Shown in pieces: positions 16,882 to 28,076 of a stretch of 64,000 nt of DNA. How positions within the stretch are numbered: position 1 is the stretch's first letter; each line of letters opens with the position of its first letter. The DNA is taken from NCBI GenBank assembly GCA_030041225.1, contig JASHOG010000035.1:22972-86971 (forward strand), written 5' to 3'. This DNA comes from Vulcanimicrobiota bacterium (GTDB taxonomy: Bacteria > Vulcanimicrobiota > Vulcanimicrobiia > Vulcanimicrobiales > Vulcanimicrobiaceae). Under the pieces are notes generated by a model. That model had not been told where the DNA came from. It did not search any database and worked only from the letters and a program-made list of their open reading frames with translations. The position numbers were made by a program, and so were the translations under genes.

Positions 16882-17607
16882 TTACACTCCCGGCGGGAAG
16901 GTGTAGTTCGGGGGCGTCACGAGTTTACCGATCTCGAGCGTGATCTCTTGGTGTGACCCGAGCGGAATGGAGCGCGGATCGGCGTGCCACTGCATCCCGT
17001 TGACAAACGCCGTGACGTGTCCGCGCTTCCCGGCGACGTTGTCCGAGCTGAGCGGTTGCCCCCAGATATCGAAGAACATGCCGAGCGTGAAGGGTCCTCC
17101 GTCCGGAGCATTCAGTCGAGGGGACTCGATGTGAATGATGCCGGTTGCATCGTGCGTATGCAGCCAGTAGAGACATCCCTCCGGGGGAACCGGCTCAATG
17201 CCGATGTACGCGGGGATTTGTAGCTGGCGACCGTTCACGAAGAGGGCGAGGTGCGTGTGGACGTGCAGAACCGTTTGCTCGCTCGTGAGGCACGTGATGC
17301 CGTCGATGGGCAAGCCGGGACGCGGGTTCGCCTTCATCGGATTTGGAAACGCCGGCGCGCCGACCGCGATGCCGGTGACGAGTTGAATCGGCGAAGCGCT
17401 CGCGTTCGGACCAGGCGTCGGCGTTGCGTTAGCAGCGGCAACCTCATGCTGCTGCTGCAGGTTGACGACGGCGAAAGCGGCGACGATGATGACGACGATT
17501 CCTCCGAAGATGATGTAGACCACCGACATGGGGTCGCGCCGCTTTGGGGGCTGCGTTCCGCCGCGCGCAGCTTGACGGCGCTGCGCGCGAGAGCTCGGTT
17601 GAGACAC
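16882..17607 (-). CDS. membrane-anchored His-rich periplasmic protein of unknown function
   Basis: 241 residues. A basic N-terminus (RAQRRQAARGG) precedes one TM segment (about residues 29-49). The periplasmic domain contains TVLHVHTHLALFVNGR and CLYWLHTHDATGIIHIES, where closely spaced His residues and a Cys could form a metal site. Two cysteines (in GITCLTS and EGCLYW) could form a disulfide. I do not recognise a characterised family. The nearby Sco, TlpA and MauE genes make a copper- or cytochrome-related role plausible, but that is inference. Confidence 0.65.
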   Translation of the reverse strand: MSQPSSRAQRRQAARGGTQPPKRRDPMSVVYIIFGGIVVIIVAAFAVVNLQQQHEVAAANATPTPGPNASASPIQLVTGIAVGAPAFPNPMKANPRPGLPIDGITCLTSEQTVLHVHTHLALFVNGRQLQIPAYIGIEPVPPEGCLYWLHTHDATGIIHIESPRLNAPDGGPFTLGMFFDIWGQPLSSDNVAGKRGHVTAFVNGMQWHADPRSIPLGSHQEITLEIGKLVTPPNYTFPPGV

Positions 17608-17647
17608 GAAAAGAAACCTCGCTGGTTACTGGAGGGCGTCTTCTTCC

Positions 17648-18673
17648 CTAAACGGGAGCGGTTGCCTCCAACGGCGTGTCGGCGGGATCGAGCGGGCGCC
17701 CTGGAACGAGGTAGTTGACGACGTAGTCCGTGACGGCCGTGGAGAGCGGTGTCGCAGCCCGAGCGTAGCCGCTCGCCCGCAGACGCTCGGACGAGGCGCA
17801 CGTCGAATACTGGTACTTGCCGCGAAGCTGGTCGGGCATGTCCACGAACTCGATGCGTTCGGGAAGCGCGAGGGCGGCGAAGATCGGGCGAACGAGCTCG
17901 AGCCACGTGCGAGCGCGACCGCTACCGGCGTTCACGATGCCGTTCGTGCCCGATTGCGCCAGATGGAGGGTGATCTCCGCCGCGTCTTTGATGTAGATGA
18001 AGTCGCGCCGCTGTTCGCCGTCGGCAAACTCAGGGCGATAACTCTTGAAGAGCTTGACACTGCCGGTGGAGCGGATCTGCTCGTAGGCCTTCAGCACGAC
18101 GCTGCGCATCTCACCCTTGTGGTCCTCGTTTGGTCCGAACACGTTGAAGTATTTGATACCGCAGCAATGCTGCGCAAGTCCAGTGCGCTGCGCGTAGAGA
18201 TCGAAGAGGTGCTTCGAGTAGGCGTAGGCATTGAGCGGGCGCAGCGAGCGCAGATCCCGTTCCTCGGAGAGATCGTCCTCGAGCGCTCCGTAGGTTGCCG
18301 CGGACGAGGCGTACATAAAGCGCGTCTCGCGCGAGACGAGCTCCTGAGCGAGCCGCTTCGTGTACTCGTAGTTGTTGCGCAGAAGGTACCCGGAGTCGCT
18401 CTCCGTCGTCGAGGAGCAGGCACCGAGATGAAACAGCGTGCGCACCTCGCCGAAAGCGTCGCGGCGCTGCTCGAGCCGCTCGAGAAAGTCATCGGCGTCG
18501 ACGTAATCGAGAATACGCAACGGCACGAGGTGCCGCCACTTCTCGCTCGTGTCGAGGCGATCGATGACGTAAATGTTCTCGATCCCCTGCCGGTTGAGCG
18601 CCCAGACGACCGCACTGCCGATGAGGCCCGCGCCGCCGGTGACCGCCACCGCTCCGCGTGAAATATCGTGCAT
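17648..18673 (-). CDS. hldD: ADP-L-glycero-D-manno-heptose-6-epimerase-like protein
   Basis: 341 residues from the ATG at 18673, which begins 13 residues before the NAD-binding motif TGGAGLIGSAVVW. The SDR catalytic YxxxK is in NAYAYSKHLFD, with the Ser/Thr partner in MYASSAATYG. FNVFGPNEDHKGEM and the Arg-rich RRDFIYIKDAAE are typical of HldD/RfaD. The enzyme makes the heptose precursor of LPS inner core, which supports an outer membrane with heptosylated LPS. A longer upstream frame lacks family similarity. No other heptose genes are adjacent. Confidence 0.85.
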   Translation of the reverse strand: MHDISRGAVAVTGGAGLIGSAVVWALNRQGIENIYVIDRLDTSEKWRHLVPLRILDYVDADDFLERLEQRRDAFGEVRTLFHLGACSSTTESDSGYLLRNNYEYTKRLAQELVSRETRFMYASSAATYGALEDDLSEERDLRSLRPLNAYAYSKHLFDLYAQRTGLAQHCCGIKYFNVFGPNEDHKGEMRSVVLKAYEQIRSTGSVKLFKSYRPEFADGEQRRDFIYIKDAAEITLHLAQSGTNGIVNAGSGRARTWLELVRPIFAALALPERIEFVDMPDQLRGKYQYSTCASSERLRASGYARAATPLSTAVTDYVVNYLVPGRPLDPADTPLEATAPV

Positions 18674-18731
18674 TGAAGCTCCATGCACGGTATTCACGCG
18701 GGCGGTTGCGGTTCCCTCGCAAGCTCCTTGC

Positions 18732-21104
18732 CTAGAAGGCTTCGGTGAGCCGCAAGAGCACGCCGCGGCCGGGCGCAATCTGCGTCGTGTTGAAGCCGTT
18801 CGCGATCTTGACGATGTACTGATGGTTCAGCATGTTCTGAATGTCGAGCCGGATGCCCAGACCGTGGTTCGGCGTACCGGCAAGCGTCTTTGCGACGGAG
18901 CCGTCGAACGTGAGATGCGACGGCAGGCGGCCGGTCAGGTCTTCAGTGGCGTTTTCGAAGAAGACCGGAAAGCCGGTCCCATAATCGCCCTGCAGCGTCG
19001 CGAACCAGTCGTGTGTCGCGCCGAAGAGGTACGTGTATCCGCCAATCGAGTGCACCGTCTGGTCGTGATCCTCCGCCGAGAGAAGCTCCGCAGAGGTGAG
19101 CGGGACGCCCGGCGGATTCGGTTCGGGGCCGAAGAGGAACGTCGCGCCCGAGATCCCGCCTGCATAGGCTCCGGAGATCGTCGTGCTGACGAACCAGTAG
19201 TTACCGTTCGGCAAGCGGTCTTGAAGGCGCAGCTGGACACCCTGATATCTGCCGAGTGCGTTGTTGAAGACGGCGAAGAGCGGCGTGTTCAGCAGTTGCG
19301 TCGTGTCGAGGACATTGATGACGTTACGCTCCGTGAAGTTCACGTATCCCGTTAAGGTGGGCGAGAACGTATGCTCTAGGCCAACCTCATAGATCGAATC
19401 TGTCTCCGGCTTGAGGTTATACACCGGATGCGAGATGCATTCACCGGTGCTCGCACCGAGAAACGCGCACGCTGCGCTGACGTCTTCGAGCTGCGGGGCG
19501 GCGTACGTCCGGCCGTAGTAGACGTGGATGATGTTCTTCGAATCTCCCTTCAAGTTCACGCTGATACGCGGTTCGAGCATGTCGCCGCCGACATAGCCGC
19601 TGGAGTGATCGTACCGAAGGCCGTACTGCACGGCGAGGATTGGGGTCGGCTGCCACGTGTCTTCAGCGTAGGCCCCGAGTTGCGAGCCGGCCTGAGCCTG
19701 AGCAAACGAAGCCGAGTAATACGGAGAGACGGGCGTCCCGGTGTTCGCGCACTCGTTATAGTAGCACGCAAAGGTCTCGTCGGCTGAATAGTTCTCGCGC
19801 CACATATCGAGGCCGACTTTCCACGTATGCGTTCCGACCGAGCGCGAGTCATTCAGCCGCAGACCCGCATATGTTGCGAAGCGATCCTGGTTGAGACCGA
19901 TGAGGTGATCGACGACGCCGGTGATGGGATCGGGTTCGGTCGCGAGGACGTCGTCCGCGAGGTCGCCCGCGTAGACAATTTGCGTCAGACGGTACCAGGG
20001 GATGATCTGAAAGTAGCCGTTGCCGTCCTTCGTCGCGAGCGTGTAGTTGATGCTCGAGAAACGGTCGTATTCACGCTGCTGATCGTCCGTGCCGGGGACG
20101 CTCACCTCGGGGTCGAGCGGGTCGTCCGCCTGGGTGTTGATCGGAATCTGATACTGCGAGAACTCATTCCCATAGTCGAACGTGAGCGTCTGGCGATAGT
20201 TGATCTGCGTCAGCGCACGGAAGAACTCGTCGGTGAAGTTGCTGTTGTCGTCGATCGGAACGTACGTGGGGGCGTCGAGCCCGTAGTTCGTGCGCTGCGA
20301 ATCGACATCGAGGAAGACTTCGGTGTCCCCGGTCCGCCCTTCGAGATCGAGCTGACCGAGTGCCTCTGCGAAGTTGCCGCCGCCCTCCGTCAGTTGTCCG
20401 TCGAGGCCCTGCGGCACATCCTCAGCGCGATCGGTGATGATATTCGTGAGCGCGCCCATGCGCTGGCCGCCGTACTCTGCGGGAAAGTCACCGCTGTAGA
20501 CTTCGAGCGAGTCGATCTGATTCGGGTCGATGATCTGCGAGAAGTTATCGGCGGTGGCGAGGGGGAGCGGCGCGCCGTCAACTTCGTAGGTGACGCCGTG
20601 GAAGCCGAGCGCAACCGGCTCGTTGTACGAAAACTGTACGATGCCCGGCATCGTCTCGACGAGGTTGTAGATATTGTTCTCCACCGGAGAGGCCTGAATT
20701 TGGGATCGGTCCATCTGATTGACGGCCACCGGGTTCCCCGTGACGCTCGACTCTGCATACGCTACAGCATGCGCGATCGCTTTCAGATGCGTGAGCGCGA
20801 CGTCGACCGATTGAATGCTGTCGCTCGAGACGTTGAGCGAAACGACTCGGTCCTGTGCGTCGTCGTCATGCACCGTGAGGAGATAGTAGCCGAAGGGAAC
20901 GGTAAAGGTATAGACGCCGCGGCTGTCGGTGGTCGTGGTAAACCGAGAGCCCTCACCGGCAAGTGTCACGTCGGCCCCGGCCGCCGGCGCCCCGTCGAGC
21001 GTGACCGTCCCGCGCACGATGCCGAGCGTCGTGGCGCGCGCGATGCCGAAGGCGCAGATTCCTGCGCACAACGCGGCTAACAGTGCCGCAAGAATGCGTT
21101 GCAA
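18732..21104 (-). CDS. TonB-dependent outer-membrane receptor with N-terminal CarboxypepD_reg-like domain
   Basis: 790 residues. A signal peptide (residues 1-24) is followed by an Ig-like regulatory domain (GIVRGTVTLDGAPAAGADVT, then DSRGVYTFTVPFG). The plug has NIYNLVETMPGI and the conserved EVYSGDFPAEYGG, and the C-terminal half is a beta-barrel ending in a Phe-terminated strand (LLRLTEAF). It imports a scarce ligand using TonB energy; the ligand cannot be read from sequence. No TonB/ExbBD genes are in the window. It lies 45 nt downstream of a small membrane-protein gene. Confidence 0.9.
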   Translation of the reverse strand: MQRILAALLAALCAGICAFGIARATTLGIVRGTVTLDGAPAAGADVTLAGEGSRFTTTTDSRGVYTFTVPFGYYLLTVHDDDAQDRVVSLNVSSDSIQSVDVALTHLKAIAHAVAYAESSVTGNPVAVNQMDRSQIQASPVENNIYNLVETMPGIVQFSYNEPVALGFHGVTYEVDGAPLPLATADNFSQIIDPNQIDSLEVYSGDFPAEYGGQRMGALTNIITDRAEDVPQGLDGQLTEGGGNFAEALGQLDLEGRTGDTEVFLDVDSQRTNYGLDAPTYVPIDDNSNFTDEFFRALTQINYRQTLTFDYGNEFSQYQIPINTQADDPLDPEVSVPGTDDQQREYDRFSSINYTLATKDGNGYFQIIPWYRLTQIVYAGDLADDVLATEPDPITGVVDHLIGLNQDRFATYAGLRLNDSRSVGTHTWKVGLDMWRENYSADETFACYYNECANTGTPVSPYYSASFAQAQAGSQLGAYAEDTWQPTPILAVQYGLRYDHSSGYVGGDMLEPRISVNLKGDSKNIIHVYYGRTYAAPQLEDVSAACAFLGASTGECISHPVYNLKPETDSIYEVGLEHTFSPTLTGYVNFTERNVINVLDTTQLLNTPLFAVFNNALGRYQGVQLRLQDRLPNGNYWFVSTTISGAYAGGISGATFLFGPEPNPPGVPLTSAELLSAEDHDQTVHSIGGYTYLFGATHDWFATLQGDYGTGFPVFFENATEDLTGRLPSHLTFDGSVAKTLAGTPNHGLGIRLDIQNMLNHQYIVKIANGFNTTQIAPGRGVLLRLTEAF

Positions 21105-21149
21105 TGGACTCCCCCTTTGAAGAGATGAAGTGCGGTAGTAGGAAGACGC

Positions 21150-21704
21150 TTACGCGCCGGCTACCGCAGACGGGGGAGGACGAGCGAAGCGCCGCGCAAC
21201 GCGCAGCGCCGATTCAAAGTGCGGTGCTTCGATGTGGCGCGCTGCCCATGTGACGACGTGTGGGGCGTAATCGTCGAGAGCGCGAATCGCGACGGCCATC
21301 GTCGCGAGCAGTAACAGCGCCGCACGTGCGAGCGTGCGGACGAGCCACGAAGCGAGCACGAGCGCTACGATCAGGAGCAGAGGTGAGAGCGTGTCATGGT
21401 GCGGCTCGATGTGCTCTGCGAGCGTGAACCAGAGGCCCGCGGCTCCGGCGATCGCCGGAAGACCGGGCAGCGTGTGCCGCAAGCGTGCCGCGAGTATGGA
21501 ACCCTCGATGAGTCGCCCCGCGCCGGCCCAGGCAACGGCCGCCGCCGCGACGATCGAGCCGCCAAGCGCCAAGGCCGCCGCGGCGAGGAGAAGCTCGTGA
21601 TATCCGCCGCCCATTGCGTGGCTCTGGCCGTAGGCGGCCGTATGCGCGAGCAGTGAGGCAAGCAAGCCTAGGGCCATAGCGCCGGGCAGCTCGGGGGCTC
21701 TCAT
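21150..21704 (-). CDS. hypothetical polytopic membrane protein
   Basis: 184 residues from the ATG at 21704; a TTG nine codons upstream is the alternative. About four hydrophobic segments are visible, with scattered His residues (LAHTAAYGQSHAMGGGYHE, then AEHIEPHHD). I do not recognise a family. It precedes the TonB receptor on the same strand and may be an accessory of that uptake system, possibly metal-related given the His content, which is inference. It is divergent from the gene at 21817. Confidence 0.55.
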   Translation of the reverse strand: MRAPELPGAMALGLLASLLAHTAAYGQSHAMGGGYHELLLAAAALALGGSIVAAAAVAWAGAGRLIEGSILAARLRHTLPGLPAIAGAAGLWFTLAEHIEPHHDTLSPLLLIVALVLASWLVRTLARAALLLLATMAVAIRALDDYAPHVVTWAARHIEAPHFESALRVARRFARPPPSAVAGA

Positions 21705-21816
21705 CCGCGCGAAACTTTCGCTCCACTGCAAGGGTTGGCCTGGAGCGAGCGTCGTACAAAGCCGACCCCTCCCCTAGGCATCTTTGCCCGATGAGGGATA
21801 GGCAGTAGAGAAAACC

Positions 21817-22386
21817 ATGCATACCGCACCAAACATCAGCGCCCGTCTTCCGGTGGAGAATGCCGACACCGTCAGTCTCGTCTGCGCGCTCCTCGCGCGC
21901 TTCCCCGAGCTGGCCTCGATACGCTCTCTCCCTGCCGACGGCACCGTGCGCCTCACGTTTGCCGTGCGCAGGCGCCTCGACCGGGCGGCGCAACGCGCGA
22001 TCGCGGAGGCGGTATCCGACCACATCGGCGCCTTCGTCGTGCTTGCGGGTGCGCCCACGGAGGCGTTGCGCGTCGAGTGCGAGAGCGAACGCGCGATGAG
22101 CTTCGTACACGTTACTCGCGATCTCGAGAGCTTCTCGAAGGAGGAGCTCGAGATGCTCTGCGCCTTCTTCCACACGCGTTTCGGCGAAGCGCTCGTCTGT
22201 ACGCCGCACGCCGAGGACGAGTTCGAGGAGGATGAGCTTACGCAGGACGAGGCCGCCCTCTATGCCATCGAAGCGCTTCGCGATCCCACGCAATCGAAGA
22301 ATCTCGTGGGATTCCGCGAAGAGAAGCGCGTCTTGGTCTACTTCTTGAAGTCGCAGAAGAAAGCGAAGGCATCGGCTCGCCGCTGA
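21817..22386 (+). CDS. hypothetical protein upstream of ymdB
   Basis: 189 residues, soluble, with no signal peptide or TM segment. The N-terminal half reads like a compact alpha/beta domain; the middle has EEEL-type acidic runs (EDEFEEDELTQDE) and the end is Lys-rich (FLKSQKKAKASARR). I do not recognise it. In many bacteria ymdB follows the RNase Y gene, but this protein lacks KH and HD motifs and is not RNase Y. It sits 5 nt before ymdB. Confidence 0.6.
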   Translation: MHTAPNISARLPVENADTVSLVCALLARFPELASIRSLPADGTVRLTFAVRRRLDRAAQRAIAEAVSDHIGAFVVLAGAPTEALRVECESERAMSFVHVTRDLESFSKEELEMLCAFFHTRFGEALVCTPHAEDEFEEDELTQDEAALYAIEALRDPTQSKNLVGFREEKRVLVYFLKSQKKAKASARR

Positions 22387-22391
22387 CGTCA

Positions 22392-23177
22392 TTGAACCTG
22401 CTCGTCATCGGGGATGTCGTCGGCGCCCCCGGGCGCGAGGCGTTGAAGCGCTGCCTTCCGCTCATGCGCGATCGGTATCAGGTCCAGGGCTGCATTGCCA
22501 ACGGTGAGAATGTCGCCGGCGGCTTCGGCTTGACGGCGCAAACCGCACAGGAGCTCTTCGAGAACGGTGTCGATTTCATCACGAGCGGCAATCATATCTT
22601 CGACAAACGAGAGTTCGCTGCGTACCTCGACTCGTCCGATCGCGTCATACGTCCTGCAAACTACCCGTCATCCGCGCCCGGTCGCGGGTACGGCACGTTC
22701 GCGGTAAGCGGCGTCACCGTCGGCGTCTTGAACCTCATGGGGCGGACGTTCATGCCGCCCGTCGACGACCCGTTTCGCTGCGCCGACGCCTGCCTCGATG
22801 TGCTGCGTGAGCTCACGCCCATCGTCGTCGTCGACATGCACGCTGAAGCGACGTCGGAGAAGATTGCGCTATCTCGCTACGTGGACGGCCGCGCCTCGCT
22901 CGTCTTCGGCACGCACACGCACGTACAGACTGCCGACGAGCACATCCTTCCCGGCGGCACCGCCTACATCAGTGACGTCGGCATGACCGGACCGAGTGAC
23001 GGCGTGATCGGGATGGAGCAGAAAGCCGTGCTCGATCGCTTCCTCGTCGGCATCTCCGAGCGATTCTCGGTGCAGAAGGAGGGGCCGCGCCAGTTCTGCG
23101 CGATCGTCGTGACCCTCGATACCGGGACAGGTAAAGCGCTTGAGATCAAGCGTATCTTCCAGCGCGGCATTGCGTGA
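22392..23177 (+). CDS. ymdB: YmdB-family metallophosphoesterase
   Basis: 261 residues, the normal size. Metal-binding motifs are clear: NLLVIGDVVGAPGR at the start, CIANGENVAGGFG, FITSGNHIFDKREF, VDMHAEATSEK and FGTHTHVQTADE. YmdB hydrolyses 2',3'-cyclic nucleotides and in Bacillus influences sporulation and biofilm decisions. The start is TTG at 22392; the MNLLVIGD opening confirms it. Its stop overlaps the GTG start of the PHP gene by 4 nt. Confidence 0.92.
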   Translation: MNLLVIGDVVGAPGREALKRCLPLMRDRYQVQGCIANGENVAGGFGLTAQTAQELFENGVDFITSGNHIFDKREFAAYLDSSDRVIRPANYPSSAPGRGYGTFAVSGVTVGVLNLMGRTFMPPVDDPFRCADACLDVLRELTPIVVVDMHAEATSEKIALSRYVDGRASLVFGTHTHVQTADEHILPGGTAYISDVGMTGPSDGVIGMEQKAVLDRFLVGISERFSVQKEGPRQFCAIVVTLDTGTGKALEIKRIFQRGIA

Positions 23178-23959
23178 TCGTCGACTTTCACTGCCATACG
23201 GTGGAGAGCGACGGCTCCCTCACGCCGCAGGCACTCGCCGACTACATGCGCGATCGCGAGGTCGAGACCTTCGCGATCACCGATCACGATACGCTTTCGG
23301 CCTATGGCACGTTCACGGCTCCGCCTCGAGCGCGCGTCGTCACCGGCATCGAGATCAACACGACCTGGCGAGAGAACGAGGTGCACCTCCTCGGCTTTGC
23401 GCTTCCTTTAGATGATGCGTCGCTCAACGGCGTGCTCGAGCGCAACCGCACGGAGAGGAAGCTGCGCGTCGAACGGATGGTGATGCAGCTTCGGGAGGCC
23501 GGCTACCCGATCACGCTGGCCGACGTTCTGCGCGAGGCACCGCACTCCAAGTCGCTCGGACGGCCGCACGTCGCTAAGGCGTTGATCCGATTGGGCGCGG
23601 CCGGCGACGTCGAGGCGGCCTTTCGCGCGTTCCTCCGGCGCGGGAAGCCCGGCTACGTTCCCTCCACGCACATCACGCCGCACGAGGCGATCGCGGCGAT
23701 TCGTGGTTGCGGCGGCGTTGCCGTGCTGGCCCATCCCGGTCGCTTGAAGGATCGCTCGATCATCGACGAGCTCGCGACACACGGCCTGCACGGGCTGGAA
23801 GTCTTCTACCCGACGCACAGCGCCGGCGACGTCGAGTATTTTCGGGGGAAGGCGCGCCGGCATCACTTGGTGATGACCGCGGGCTCGGACTTTCACGACA
23901 TCCGGTATCACGCTCACGGCGTCGGCGTGGAGGTCGACGGTCCGGACGTAGAGCCGTTC

Positions 23960-23980
<21 letters not shown>
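23174..23980 (+). CDS. PHP-domain phosphoesterase (RNase AM/YciV-like)
   Basis: 268 residues. PHP metal-site motifs are DFHCHTVESDGSL (residues 4-16), ITDHDTLSAY, then GIEINT, AHPGRLKD and GSDFHD near the C-terminus. Close relatives include 3',5'-nucleotide bisphosphate phosphatases and the 5'-3' exonuclease RNase AM (YciV). With YmdB next to it, the pair points to RNA or nucleotide turnover. GTG start in a 4-nt overlap. The last 21 nt overlap the convergent cyclodeaminase gene. Confidence 0.88.
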
Positions 23981-25867
<1,887 letters not shown>

Positions 25868-25877
25868 GGGCGCATCG

Positions 25878-27110
25878 ATGGCTGTGTATAGGCGATTATT
25901 CACCTCGGAATCGGTAACGGAGGGGCACCCGGACAAGCTCGCCGATCAGATCTCCGATGCCGTTTTGGACGCGCTCATCAAGGACGATCCCAATAGCCGC
26001 GTCGCAGTCGAGACTTTCGCGATCACGGGTCAGATTCACATCGCAGGCGAGGTGACGACGAAGACGTACGTCGATATTCCGCGTCTCGTGCGCGAGACGA
26101 TTCGTGACGTCGGCTACACTCGCTCCGCCATCGGCTTCGATGCCGAGACCTGCGGCGTAAGCGTCTCGATTGACGAGCAATCGCCGGATATCGCGCTCGG
26201 CGTCGACAAATCGCTCGAGGCGAAAGCCGGCGAGGACGAAGAAGATGCCTTCGAGCTGACCGGCGCCGGCGATCAGGGGATGATGTTCGGCTACGCGTGC
26301 CGCGAGACCGACGAACTCATGCCGATGCCGATCGTTATCGCGCACAATCTCACAAAGCATCTCGCAGCGGTGCGCAAGAACGGCACAATTCCTTATTTAC
26401 GCCCGGACGGCAAGTCGCAGGTGACGGTCGAGTACGAGGGCGACACGCCCAAGCGCATCGACGCGGTCGTCGTCTCCGCGCAGCACGACCCCGAGATTCC
26501 GCTCGATGTGATTCGCAACGAGATCATCGAACGCGTCATCAATCACGTCCTTCCCGCGGCGATGCACGATTCGAAGACACGCGTCTTCGTGAACCCTACG
26601 GGGCGATTTGTGATCGGCGGGCCAAAAGGGGACGCGGGGCTCACAGGGCGCAAGATCATTGCCGATACGTACGGAGGCATGGCGCGCCACGGCGGCGGTG
26701 CCTTCTCAGGCAAGGACCCGACTAAGGTGGATCGGTCGGGTGCGTACGCGGCCCGTTGGGTCGCGAAGAACGTGGTCGCAGCGGGGCTCGCAGACCGCTG
26801 CGAGGTGCAGATCGCTTATGCAATCGGCGTCGCGCATCCGGTGAGCGTGCTCGTCGAGACGTTCGGAACCGGCAAGATTCCCGACGAAAAAATCGCGGCG
26901 GCTACTGCTGCTGTCTTCGATCTTCGGCCGGCGGCGATCATCCACTATCTCAATTTGCGCCGCGCGATCTACAAGCAGGTCGCCGCCTACGGGCACTTCG
27001 GCCGCCCCGATCTCGACCTACCGTGGGAGAAGATCGATCGCGTCGAGGCGCTCCGTGAGGCAAGCCGTTTTAACGGCGAGGCCCTTCGCGTGCCGAACTT
27101 CGCGCAGTAG
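25878..27110 (+). CDS. metK: S-adenosylmethionine synthetase
   Basis: 410 residues from the ATG at 25878, preceded by AAGGG at 25866-25870; an upstream GTG is in frame but lacks support. Motifs: [20 protein letters not shown] at the N-terminus, [12 protein letters not shown] around residue 125, and [20 protein letters not shown] around residue 270 (P-loop-like). It makes SAM from methionine and ATP. The 3' end is followed 50 nt later by tRNA-Asn. Confidence 0.96.
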   Translation: MAVYRRLFTSESVTEGHPDKLADQISDAVLDALIKDDPNSRVAVETFAITGQIHIAGEVTTKTYVDIPRLVRETIRDVGYTRSAIGFDAETCGVSVSIDEQSPDIALGVDKSLEAKAGEDEEDAFELTGAGDQGMMFGYACRETDELMPMPIVIAHNLTKHLAAVRKNGTIPYLRPDGKSQVTVEYEGDTPKRIDAVVVSAQHDPEIPLDVIRNEIIERVINHVLPAAMHDSKTRVFVNPTGRFVIGGPKGDAGLTGRKIIADTYGGMARHGGGAFSGKDPTKVDRSGAYAARWVAKNVVAAGLADRCEVQIAYAIGVAHPVSVLVETFGTGKIPDEKIAAATAAVFDLRPAAIIHYLNLRRAIYKQVAAYGHFGRPDLDLPWEKIDRVEALREASRFNGEALRVPNFAQ

Positions 27111-27121
27111 AGCACGGCGGC

Positions 27122-27150
27122 TTGCCCGCCGTAGCGCTCTACCGTATACT
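27122..27150 (+). promoter_or_regulatory. sigma70-type promoter for tRNA-Asn
   Basis: TTGCCC (27122-27127) and TATACT (27145-27150) are separated by exactly 17 bp. Predicted initiation near 27157 is about 4 nt before the mature tRNA 5' end. A 7-bp hairpin (27114-27132) without a T-tract overlaps the -35. Confidence 0.7.
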
Positions 27151-27160
27151 ACGTTCGCGT

Positions 27161-27236
27161 TCCGGATTAGCTCAGTTGGTAGAGCAGCTGACTGTTAATC
27201 AGCGGGTCGCTGGTTCGAGTCCAGCATCCGGAGCCA
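27161..27236 (+). tRNA. tRNA-Asn (GTT), CCA encoded
   Basis: Full cloverleaf: acceptor stem TCCGGAT/ATCCGGA (27161-27167 with 27226-27232), D-loop with GCTCAGTTGGTAGAGC, anticodon stem GCTGA/TCAGC with loop CTGTTAA (anticodon GTT at 27194-27196), and T-arm GCTGGTTCGAGTCCAGC. The discriminator is G and the terminal CCA is encoded at 27234-27236. Confidence 0.97.
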
Positions 27237-27405
27237 CTCTTAGGTGTCGTGTACGCTCGCGGTCGTGCTCACGTTTTCGCTGGGTGTCTCGCTTGTGGCG
27301 CACCGTAAAGCCGCAGCCGCAAGCCTCGCTATCAAAACTCTTCGCCTATCTTCCGTGGCATAAGCGCGGCGCGGCAACGTCCCCGATAGTCGAGCGCTAT
27401 TCTCC

Positions 27406-27429
27406 CAAAACGCTAGGCGGCGCTCCGCC
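27406..27429 (-). terminator. weak terminator-like hairpin at the end of higA
   Basis: Read on the minus strand, GGCGG-AGCG-CCGCC overlaps the last codons of higA and is followed by TAGCGTTTT. The stem is only 5 bp and the T-run is displaced by 5 nt, so activity is uncertain. Confidence 0.35.
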
Positions 27430-27733
27430 GAACCGAGCGTAACTTTGCGATCTTCTTCCCCTCGGGGGAATGTCGGGCGTCAAAGAGGTCGAGCACCATC
27501 TGCATGTTGATCCAAAGGGCGTCGCTCGTCTCGAAGACGCGAGCCAAGCGCATCGCTGTATCCGGAGTGATTCCTCGGCGTCCGTTGAGCAGCTCATTGA
27601 GCCGGACATAGGAAATATCCATTGCGGCCGCCAGCGCGCGGCACGTCATGCCGAGCGGCTCCATATAGAGCTCTCGGATGATCTCTCCAGGATGCGGCGG
27701 GCGCCTTCTGGTAGGAACGGTTGGGTTTTTCAC
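27413..27733 (-). CDS. higA: HigA-family antitoxin (XRE-type DNA-binding)
   Basis: 106 residues. The opening PPHPGEIIRELYMEPLGMT is the HigA signature. An HTH_3-type helix-turn-helix follows (LAAAMDISYVRLNELLNGRR, then GITPDTAMRLARVF) and WINMQMVLDLFDAR completes the family pattern. It neutralises the HigB-like toxin encoded 15 nt upstream and probably represses the shared promoter. Toxin-before-antitoxin order is typical of higBA. Confidence 0.93.
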   Translation of the reverse strand: MKNPTVPTRRRPPHPGEIIRELYMEPLGMTCRALAAAMDISYVRLNELLNGRRGITPDTAMRLARVFETSDALWINMQMVLDLFDARHSPEGKKIAKLRSVRRSAA

Positions 27734-27748
27734 TCTTGCGGACCCTCC

Positions 27749-28039
27749 TTAGTGATAATCGACGATCTGAATGCCGGCGGCTCCTTCCGCGCTCCAGGTG
27801 AAGCAGATGCGGTATTGATCGTTGATTCGAATGCTGTACTGACCTCGCCGGTCGCCGCCAAGTTTCTCGAGACGATTGGAGGCGGGAATTCTCAGATCGC
27901 CGATCGTTGTGGCTGCTGTAAGGACGAAGAGCATTAGCCGAGCGCGGCGATGGAGCGCCGAAGGCAGCGTCCTGCGCGCGGCCTTCGAACTGCTACCCTC
28001 GAAGATGTCAGCAGTGCCTTCGTCGGCGAACCGTCTCAC
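27749..28039 (-). CDS. higB: HigB/RelE-family toxin
   Basis: 96 residues. The pattern FADEGTADIFEG at the N-terminus, LRIPASNRLEKLGGDRRGQY in the middle and ISI/ICFTWSAEGA near the end matches HigB (plasmid maintenance killer) ribosome-dependent mRNA interferases. A GTG start at 28039 is assigned; family members often start a few residues earlier (MIRSF), so this may be slightly short. A near-consensus promoter places the transcription start about two bases before GTG, which would make the message essentially leaderless. Confidence 0.9.
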   Translation of the reverse strand: MRRFADEGTADIFEGSSSKAARRTLPSALHRRARLMLFVLTAATTIGDLRIPASNRLEKLGGDRRGQYSIRINDQYRICFTWSAEGAAGIQIVDYH

Positions 28040-28047
28040 CCGCGTGG

Positions 28048-28076
28048 AGTGTAATGCATATCGTTATACATGTCAA
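28048..28076 (-). promoter_or_regulatory. higBA promoter with candidate HigA operator
   Basis: On the minus strand TTGACA (28076-28071) and TACACT (28053-28048) are 17 bp apart. An imperfect palindrome with arms TGTAnnnC/GnnnTACA (28050-28070) fills the spacer and part of the -10, where an autorepressor would block polymerase. Confidence 0.6.

Noticed and set aside
19827..21080. 417-codon open frame on the plus strand opposite the TonB receptor
   Set aside because: Its translation is highly charged and low in hydrophobic patterning, and the minus-strand frame is a clear TonB receptor. It is a GC-driven shadow.
27114..27132. Terminator after metK
   Set aside because: The 7-bp hairpin has no T-tract and overlaps the tRNA promoter -35, so termination is unlikely.
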